Shown: one piece after another, positions 51,555 through 61,300 of the stretch | How the letters are laid out: the number at the start of each line of letters is the position of its first letter | How positions within the stretch are numbered: the stretch's first letter is position 1 | Source: Limnomonas spitsbergensis | Taxonomy: Eukaryota; Chlorophyta; Chlorophyceae; Chlamydomonadales | Direction: 5' to 3' | Length of the DNA: 64,000 nt | Assembly: GCA_037349105.1 (NCBI GenBank) | Contig: JAYJMM010000094.1 | Span: 248,001 to 312,000, forward strand | The notes under the pieces: generated by a model | Databases searched by the model: none | Told to the model about the DNA's origin: nothing | Seen by the model: only the letters and a program-made list of their open reading frames with translations | Position numbers and translations under genes: made by a program

Positions 51555-54500
51555 ATGCCAAACGTGAATCAGCTACTGGAGAGATATGTGGAGATGCTTT
51601 ATGGAAGGCCAGTATGGGAGGCCGCACACAATCGATGCATGTCCCTCCCGGAACACTCGACCGAATCCTCCCTGGCCTCGAATCCAAGCTCTTTCGAAGC
51701 AGCAGCAAAGGAAGTAGCGGCGACAGAGGAGCATCCATTCTTCCTGGAACCTGACGGCCCCGGAGAAAGGTAGGACTGGCAGCTGCATGGCGAGAGGGGG
51801 AGAGGTAGGTTTGGCAGCCACATGGCCATAAACACACTGCCCCATGCCGGGCGCAGCCATCAGCAATAGTAAATTATTAGACTTGGCAGCTGCATGGCTA
51901 ACGGCAACCCACACCATGCATGGCGCCGCCATGCAAAATCATGTGAGGCTTAAATTTGGCTGTGGATGGCTACCGGCAGCCCACTCCATTCGGTGCGCCG
52001 CCATTCAAAACTAGGGGAGAAGAAGGTTTGGCAGCTGCATGGCTACCGGCACTCCACCCCATGTGGGGGTCGCCATTCGAAAGTAGGGAAGCGGGAGGTA
52101 TGGCAGCGGCATGACCAACGGTAGCCCCCCTCCCCGACCCCATTCGGGATACCGCCATGCAAAACCTAGTACACTGTCCATGGACAATATCCAAGGTGAC
52201 TCTCTGGACGATCTTCTGGAATCAGGTAGTGAGGCATGAATTGGGAGGTGAAGATGGGCTGGGCTGGGACGGTGGCGATCTGGATGTAACTTCCAGGGCG
52301 TCGCTCCCTGATTCACCAATACCCACTCCTGCTGTCAGGACTACGCAACTACCCAACTACCCAGTCGCCCCAGCGTACTTTTTTTGTTGCGATTCAGCTA
52401 CATGTCAGCTACACTCTGGCCTCCAGCCCACTTATACTACTACAGCTACATCATTTGTACTACTACAGCTACATCACTTGTACAACTGCAGCTGCATCAC
52501 TTGTACTTCTACAGCTGCATCGCTTGTACTACTACAGCTGCATCACTTGTACTGTTACAGCTGCATCACTTGTACTACTACAGCTGCACCATTTGTACGA
52601 CTATAGCTGCATCACTTGTACTACTACAGCTGCATCACATGTACTACTACAGCTGCATCACTTGTACTACTACATCTGCACCACTTGTACTACTACAGCT
52701 GCATCACTTGTACTACTACAGCTGCATCACTTGTACTACTACAGCTGCATCACTTGTACTACTACAGCTGCGTCACTTGTACTACTACAGCTGTGTCACT
52801 TGTACTACTACAGCTGCATCACTTGTACGACTACAGCTGCATCACTGGTACTACTACAGTTGCATCACTTGTACTACTACAGCTGCATCACTTGTACTAC
52901 TACATCTGCATCACCTGTACTACTACAGCTGCATCACTTGTACTACTACAGCTGCATCACTTGTACTACTACAGCTGCATCACTTGTACTACTACAGCTG
53001 CATCACTTGTACTACTACAGCTGCATCACTTGTACTACTACAGCTGCATCACTTGTACTAATACAGCTGCCCCACTGGTACTACTGCAGCTGCATCACTT
53101 GTTCAACTACAGCTGCATCAATTGTACTACTACATATGCATCCCTTGTACTACATATGCATCGCATGTAGTACTACAGCTGCATCACTTGTACTACTACA
53201 GCTGCATCAGTGAGGCTTGAGTGTTTGGTGATGGGGGGGGGGGCATGGTACAGGAAGCCCTCATGATTGGGTCACTGGCCGTAGGCCGGCCGGAAGTTCA
53301 GTCTTGAGTGCCCTAGCAGTGGCCATGATTGTGACACCGTCAGGAAGATCAAGAACGAAATACATATACATTTTACTTTGTGGGCGTGATGGTACAGGAA
53401 ACAACGTCACTCGGGAAGCAACGCCGCCTAGGAAAGAACGTCACTTGGGAACGGTGCCCCTCTGATTGTCCCTTCAGACATGCCACTGGAGATGTCCCTC
53501 ATGCGACCACCTTTCCCCTCCCCTGTTCCCCTAAACCCTAACTCCCCTTTCTTTTACAATAAAATAATGATATCACATTCACTACCACGGTATACAAGAA
53601 GGTCTTTTGTAAATTAATAAAGTATGGCGTGCCTTTTGCCAGCTGTGTGACCTCATTGTGGAGTGACCTTGCCCTTATTGTGTGGCATTTCCATTTGTGT
53701 GTGACCTTGTCATGGTGTGGCCCTGCCCTTGTTGTGTGAAATTTCCATTTTTGTGTGAACCTGTCGCAGACTGGCTCAGTTTATCGCAGAGGAGGCCGCA
53801 GTCTCATAATTTATGTGTGACCTTGTTGTGGTGTGACCTTGTCCTGGTGTTACCTTGTCATTGTTGTGTGACATTTCCATTTTTGTGTGAACATGTTGCA
53901 GGCTCGCTCAGTTTATCGCAGAGGAGGCCGCAGTCTCATCATTGGACCTGCTTCGAGGCTTTGGCCAGTACTACCTAGTCTGGTGCGTGAAACCCTAAAC
54001 CGTAAGTCCTGGACCCTACACAAAACTATACTTGTAATACGTTTCTGGTGTACTCATCATTGGACCCAATTCGTGGCTTTGGCCAGTACTACCTCGTCTG
54101 GTGAGGTTCACCCTTAACCCTAATACACCTTAAGTCCTGGACCCTAAGTCCTGGACCCTAAGTCCTGGAACCTAAGTCCTGAAACCTTGTCCTGGACCCT
54201 AAGTCCTGGACCCTAAATCATGGACCCTAAGTCCTGGAACCTAAGTCCTGGAACCTTGTCCTGGACATTAAGTCCTGGACCCTAAGTCCTGGAACCTAAG
54301 TCCTGGACACTTAGTCCTGGACCCTAAGTCCTGGACCTTAAGTCCTGAAACCTTGTCCTGGACACAAAGTCCTGGACCCTAAGTCCTGGACCCTACACGA
54401 AACTTACGAAGAGGTTTACCCTAAACCCTCATAAACCCTAAGTCCTTGACCCTAAGTGTGTACACTTATGTAGCCTCCCCACCTCCCTGCCTCCCTCGAT

Positions 54501-55319
54501 CTGCCCCCCCCCCCCCCAGTGTTGCGGAGCTCCGCGGGTATTCACACCACGCCTCGCTGCTGGGGCGCAACCTCATCCAGGCGCTGCGTGTCGGACTGGG
54601 CGACATGCACGCGCACCTGAGCGTGCACAATGCGGCGTTTCTCGCGCCGGAGATGCGGTTGATGCCGCCGCTGGCGCTCGCAGGGGCCAAGGCTTGCAAA
54701 GGTAGGTGCTGGCGTCAGGTGTTGCTGTTGGGTGTCGCCGCCAGGTGTTGCAAATGAAGGTGTTGCCGCCCGTATTTTCTCACTCTTTGCAGGTCACCAG
54801 GAGCTGGTCGCGCGCCTGTACTACCGCTCCGTGAACTTTTCCCACCATTTATTGACTCTTTGCAGGTGGCGAGGAGCTGGCCTCGCGCAAGTACCTGTAA
54901 TAACGCTTCATGAACTTTTCCCACTATTTTTTCACTCCCTGCAGGTAGCAAGAAGCTGGTCGCGCGCCTGTAATACCGCTCCATGAAATTTTCCAACTAT
55001 TGTCTCACTCTTTGCAGGTGGCGACGAGCTGGTCGCGCGCCTGTACTACAGCTCCGTGAACGTTCCCCACTCTGTTCTCATTCTTTGCTGGTGGCGAGGA
55101 GCTGGTCGTGCGCTTGTACTATCGCTCCGTGAACTTCCCCCCTTTTTCTCACTCTTTGCAGGTGGCGAGGAGCTGGTCGCGCGCCTGTTCTACCGCTCGG
55201 CGTACCCTGGCATGCACGCCATGCTGCTGGGCGCTGTCGCGGCCATCGGCGCGGCGCTGCTCGAGGCGGACATCAGCATGTACCGCGTTGAGGGGAGCAC
55301 AGCCGCGGGCATGTGCGCG
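51555..55319 (+). CDS. HNOB (heme-NO/oxygen binding) domain exons
   Basis: The N-terminus LLERYVEMLYGRPVWEAAHN corresponds to the first helix of HNOB. After an acidic insert (LSMDNIQGDSLDDLLES) come LAQFIAEEAAVSSLDLLRGF and GQYYLV, then YSHHASLLGRNLIQAL and GLGDMHAHLSVHNAAFLAPE. The heme-ligand pattern H-x12-P is kept (His of DMHAHL to Pro of LAPE). The Y-x-S-x-R motif appears as YRSAY, so its Arg is Tyr. About 13 extra residues sit between Pro and this motif. The domain closes with ISMYRVEGSTAAG. Confidence 0.85.
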
Positions 55320-58300
55320 GTGAGTGCTGTCAGACTAAAGATACGGGTTACGATTTTTGGGTAAGGGGTTTAGGGGCTAGGGCAGCGTGCAGCCATGATG
55401 GCCAATGGCATGTGTGATCCTACTGAGCATGAGTGGTGAATGCAGTTAGCCTAGGGTTTAGGGTTGGGAGTACAGGGCTAGGTTAAGGGTTTGGGGTTTA
55501 GGGTAGCTTGCAGCCGTGATGGCGAGAGGCATGTGTGAGCCTACTGTTTGAGGTGAATGCTGATAGACTAGGGACCCTGATCTCTATCAACTACTCAAAG
55601 GATTCTTTTCCCCCCCCCACCGACAATCCCTCCCAGGTGTACTGCCCAGGCGCACAGCCCCACACGGACCTGTATCTGGTGTGAACTGCTCTATGGATAT
55701 TGTTTCCCCCCCACTCACTATCCCTCCCAGGTGTACCGCCTAGCCGCACAGCCCCACATGGACCTTAACATCTGGTATGAACTGCTTTACGGATTTTGTT
55801 TTCCCCCACTCACAATCCCTCCCAGGTGTACCACCCAGCCGCACAGCCCCACATGGACCTATGTCTTTGATATCGACCATTGTAAGGATTTGTCATCCCT
55901 CCACTCACAATCCCTCCCATGTGAACCGCCTAGCCGCACCGCCCCACACGGACCTTCATCTCTGATATCAACTACCCTCAGGTTTGTGTTTCCCCCCCAT
56001 TCACAATTTCTCCCACGTGTACCGCTTAGCAGCACAGCCCCACGCGGAATTTATCTCTAATATCAACTATTGTAATGACGTGTTGTTTTCCCCACTAACA
56101 ATCCCACTCAGGTGTACCATTTGACCGTACAGCCCCACATGGACCCCTGCGCCTCCATCAGCGAAGAAGCTGTCCAGCAGCTGCTGCAGCAGCGTGCCAA
56201 GGGCTGCACCTTCTCCCCGTCTTCGGAGCTTTTCTACCGCATGTTCCCCTTCCATTTCGTGATGGACCAGGAGTGCCGGTTGCTGCAGGTAGGGGCAAAG
56301 GGATCCAAGTGAATCCAAAACCCTGAAATTATGCCCTGAATCTTGGAGTCTTTGTACGACCTTCGTCTTGGACCTGTTTTCTTGGATCTGTTTTCTGAAC
56401 ACATTTCAAAGTTTTGGGGCATTCTATCCGCATGCTCCCATTCCATTTTGTGATGGATCAGGACTTCAGGAGTGAAGATTGCTGCCGGTGTGTGTAGGGG
56501 GGGGACCTAAATAAATGCAAAACCCTGAACGCTGAATGTACTCCCCCTGTCCTGCCATCCTGTCCTGCCACCCTGTCCTGCCACCCTGTCCTGCCGCCCT
56601 GTCCTGCCGCCCTGTCCTGCCACCCTGTCCTGTCGCCCTGTCCTGCCACCCTGTCCTGCCACCCTGTCCTGCCACCCTATCCTGCCACCCTGTCCTGCCA
56701 CCCTGTCCTGCCACCTGTACTGCCACCCTGTCCTGTCGCCCTGTCCTGCCACCCTGTCCTGCCGCCCTGTCCTGCCGCCCTGTCCTGCTGCCCTGCCCTG
56801 CTGCCCTATCCTGCCACCCTGTCCTGCCACCCTGTCCTGCCACCCTGTCCTGCCACCCTGTCCTACCGCCCTGTTCTGCCGCCCTGTCCTGCCGCCCTGT
56901 CCTGCCGCCCTGTCCTGCTGCCCTGCCCTGCTGCTCTATCCTGCCACCCTGTCCTGCCACCCTGTCCTGCCACCCTGTCCTGCCACCCTGTCCTGCCACC
57001 CTGTCCTGCCACCCTGTCCTGAGCCCTTAATCCTTACAACATTATCCTTGACCCTGTACCCTTTTAACCTGCTTGAAACATGATTGCATCATGCTTGAAA
57101 CCTGCTTGGAACCTTTCCCTGTCTTCGGATCTAATCCCTTCACCCTAAACCCCTGCTTGAAACCTTTCCCCGTCTTCAAATCTGTTCTACCACATGTTCC
57201 CCTTCCATTTCGTGATGGATCAGGACTGCCGGCTGCTGCAAGTGCTTATCATGCCTGCTGTGTTGAATGGGCCAAAGAACATTATGTGTGTGCCTTTGTG
57301 TTTCTGTCCATGAGGACCTTGCATGGCTGAGGGACCTTGCATGGCTGAGGGACCTTGCATGGCTGAGGGACCTTGCATGGCTGAGGGACCTCGCATGGCT
57401 GAGGGACCTTGCATGGCTGAGGGACCTTGCATGGCTGAGGGACCTTGCATGGCTGAGGGACCTTGCATGGCTGAGGGACCTTGCATGGCTGAGGGACCTC
57501 GCATGGCTGAGGGACCTCGCATGGCTGAGGGACCTTGCATGGCTGAGGGACCTTGCATGGCTGAGGGACCTTGCATGGCTGAGGGACCTTGCATGGCTGA
57601 GGGACCTTGCATGGCTGAGGGACCTTGCATGGCTGAGGGACCTTGCATGGCTGAGGGACCTCGCATGGCTGGGGGACCTTGCATGGCTGAGGGACCTTGT
57701 ATGGCTGAGGGACCTTGCATGGAAGATATGTTGGGTGATGTGGTATAATTGATTAGTTTTCAAATTATATATGTTGTTGTTGTGGAAATGATAATTGTGC
57801 GTGATTTCGAAAAAGATATCTCAGGTGGGCTCTGTGCTGATGGACCTGCTGGATGAAGTCACACAATTGTGACACAATATGTTGGGTGTTGTGGTGCACC
57901 TTAACTGATTTTGTTTTTGAATTTATCAATGCATTTATTTATTATGTTGTTGTTGTTGTGGAAATGATTTTTGTGTGTGTTTTACCGGTGTTGCTCTCTC
58001 AGGTGGGCTCCGTGCTGATGGACCTTTTGCCGTCCATGATGCCGTCAACGCCTGTGTCGGAGTCGGTGCAGGTAGGGGGGGCTGGGCAGGGTTATCCAGT
58101 GCCACCGTTTGGGTCCAAATCCCGAACTGTTTACCGTATCGTATCGCACCATGGAACAATACCGTACCATGCTAAAACACCGTGTCGGCCATTTTCTCAC
58201 CTGTCCGGCCATATTTGCCGTACCGTATCCGTATCCGTACCGTATGATCGTACCGGGTGACCCTTGGGGGGAAGACACAGGGAGCCTACATACACATATA

Positions 58301-61300
58301 ATGTGCAGCTTAGATGCACATAAATACAACATAAATACGGCATAAATACGGCATAAATACGACATAAAAACTATTAAATACGGCAAGTATGAACATCACT
58401 GCGGAATAAATCATACATGCACATCAGCATGACTTAAAAACACATCAATACATCATTCATACACACCAGTACAACACATACACACTTATGAACGGCACTC
58501 ACACTTATGTACCACATATACACACTTATGTACGGCATGCACACTTATGTACCACATATACACACTTATGTACGGCATACACACTTATGTACCACATATA
58601 CACACTTATGTACGGCATACACACTTATGTATCACATATACACACTTATGAACGGCACACACACTTATGTACCACATATAAACACTTATGTACGGCATGC
58701 ACATTTATGTACCACATATACACACGTATGTACGGCATACACACTTATGTACCACATATACACACTTATGAACGGCACACACACTTATGTACCACATAAA
58801 AACACTTATGAACGGCACACACACTTATGTACCACATATACACACTTATGTACGGCATGCACACTTATGTACCACATATACACACTTATGTACGGCATAC
58901 ACACTTATGTACCACATAAAAACACTTATGTACGGCATACACACTTATGTACCACATATACACACTTATGAACGGCACACACACTTATGTACCACATATA
59001 CACACTTATGTACGGCATGCACACTTATGTACCACATATACACACGTATGTACGGCATACACACTTATGTACCACATATACACACTTATGTACAGCATAC
59101 ACCCTTATGTACCACATATACACACTTATGTACGGCATACACCCTTATGTACCACATATACACACTTATGTATGGCATACACACTTATGTACCACATATA
59201 CACACTTATGTACGGCATACACACTTATGTACCACATATACACACTTATGAACGGCATACAGACTTATGTACCACATAAACACACTTATGTACGGCATGC
59301 ACACTTATGTACCACATATACACACTTATGAACGACTCACACACTTATGTACCACATAAAAACACTTATGTACGGCATACCGTATATACGCTTATTGGCG
59401 TATATACACCTGAGTGTGGTATACAAACATGTGTACTTTATGGGACAAATGCACATTAACGGCATGAAGTTTTTGACAAAGATTCCCCTCAAATCCACTA
59501 ATGTCCCTCACATCCACCTATCTCCTCCTCTGATGCCCCCAGGTTCTCCACCCACGCGTGGAGTGGCGATACGACGCCTTGCTGGCCCACCCCAGCGACG
59601 CCACATTCCTCATCCACTCCCTAGCACGCTGCCACGCTGTCGACCAAGATGGCAGGCACACCGGCAACTGCGCGGCAGCTGCTGCGGCAGAGGTGGCGGG
59701 AGCGGGGGGGCCAGCCCCCACTTCTGCCTCTGTCCCGGTCCTGCGCCTCAAGGGACAGTTCATTGAGTCTGAGATGGCGGGGGTACCGGTGCTTCTTTTC
59801 ATGGGCTCTGCGGTGCCGTCCAGCTACGCAGAGATGGAGGTGCGAGGGTGTGTGAAGGAGGAGGGATGGTCCAGGGTTCAGGTGTAGGGTTGAAGATATG
59901 GAGGTGTGGGGGTGTGTGAAGGAGGAGGGATGGTCCAGGGTTCAGGTGTAGGGTTGAAGAGATGGAGGTGTGGGGGTGTGTGAAGGAGGAGGGATGGTCC
60001 AGGGTTCAGGCTCAGCTACGTGTCAGCTACATGTCAGCTACGTTCCAACCTTTGGCGGAGGCCTCATTTGTGACCAGCCGCGCTTTTTGGCCTCCTGCCG
60101 TAGGCCGATCCAGATAATTGGTTTAGGGCCCTGAAACCTGATAACCCTAAATGATTCAGGGCCCTGAAACCCTTTTGGTTTTTAGCTTTGCTTATGGTCT
60201 TGTCCTGACGATTTTGGTAGAATCGTGCACCCTTGTACGTGCACCCTTGTACGTGCACCCTTGTACGTGCACCCTTGTACGTGCACCCTTGTACGTGCAC
60301 CCTTGTACGTGCACCCTTGTACGTGCACCCTTGTACGTGCACCCTTGTACGTGCACCCTTGTACGTGCACCCTTGTACGTGCACCCTTGTACGTGCACCC
60401 TTGTACGTGCACCCTTGTACGTGCACCCTTGTACGTGCACCCTTGTACGTGCACCCTTGTACGTGCACCCTTGTACGTGCACCCTTGTACGTGCACCCTT
60501 GTACGTGCACCCTTGTACGAGCACCCTTGCACTATTGGTAGAATTTTGCACCCTGAATGATTTGCTCGTTACCATGAACCAGTGAGGGTTCAAGGTTTTG
60601 AAGGTTAACCCTAAAACCTAAACAACCCTGAACCCTGCCTGCTATCCCTCACCTCCTTCACTCTGCCCCTGGAACCCCATTTAAAAACAGTTCTAAAAGA
60701 TATCTAAAATCAAAATATTGTAAATATATTTTTAGTTCATAATATTTAAAATGCTGATATTGGAACATATCATTATGTTCCAATATCATAACAAAAATTA
60801 TGTTGGCTTTAATTTGTTTCAAAAGAACTTTTAACCCTACACACATCACCCCTCGACCCCTCAACACTGCCCCTGTACCCGCACCCCCTCTATTTTTACA
60901 AATGTGTGGCATATCTCTGTCACACTTAATTGGTCTAAGACTCTTAAAGCCCGTGAACCCCTCAAACTCGTATTCCGTGTTTAATCCCCTTTGCCCTTCC
61001 CATCATCCCCACAGATGTGTGGACTGTCCCTGTCACACTTTATGCCAATGGACATGGCAAGGGATCGGATACAGCTGGCGGCCCAGCTCATCAAGACGCA
61101 CGCAGTACATGGGCCTGCCGGGTCTGCAGTACACGGGCATGCCGGGTCTGCGGTATACGGGCCTGTCGGGACAGGAGCGGCAGCTGCGGCTGCGGCTGCG
61201 GCGGAAAAGCATGAGGATGATGTGTCGGACGGCCTGCTCCGGATGCAGAACATGACATGGACCATATCAGTGAGAGAGAAGGGGGAAGGGGGGGGGGGGG

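Noticed and set aside
52384..53213. Long forward frames rich in Tyr/Cys/Thr
   Set aside because: They are pure translation of the 23-bp minisatellite, equally open in three frames, and sit between exons of the HNOB gene.
56466..57030. Overlapping open frames on both strands (GQGGRTGWQDR- and CHPVLPPCPA-type)
   Set aside because: Products of the 13-bp array; no start context, domain or splice evidence.
57176..57763. Long frames on both strands (SLSHARS- and AEGPCM-type)
   Set aside because: Products of the 18-bp array, which has a period divisible by three and no stops.
58488..59331. Several forward frames with HIHTYVRHTHLCTT cycles
   Set aside because: Translation of the 40-bp minisatellite.
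60064..60593. CRISPR-like regular array
   Set aside because: The 14-bp units are contiguous with no unique spacers, and the context is a eukaryotic intron.
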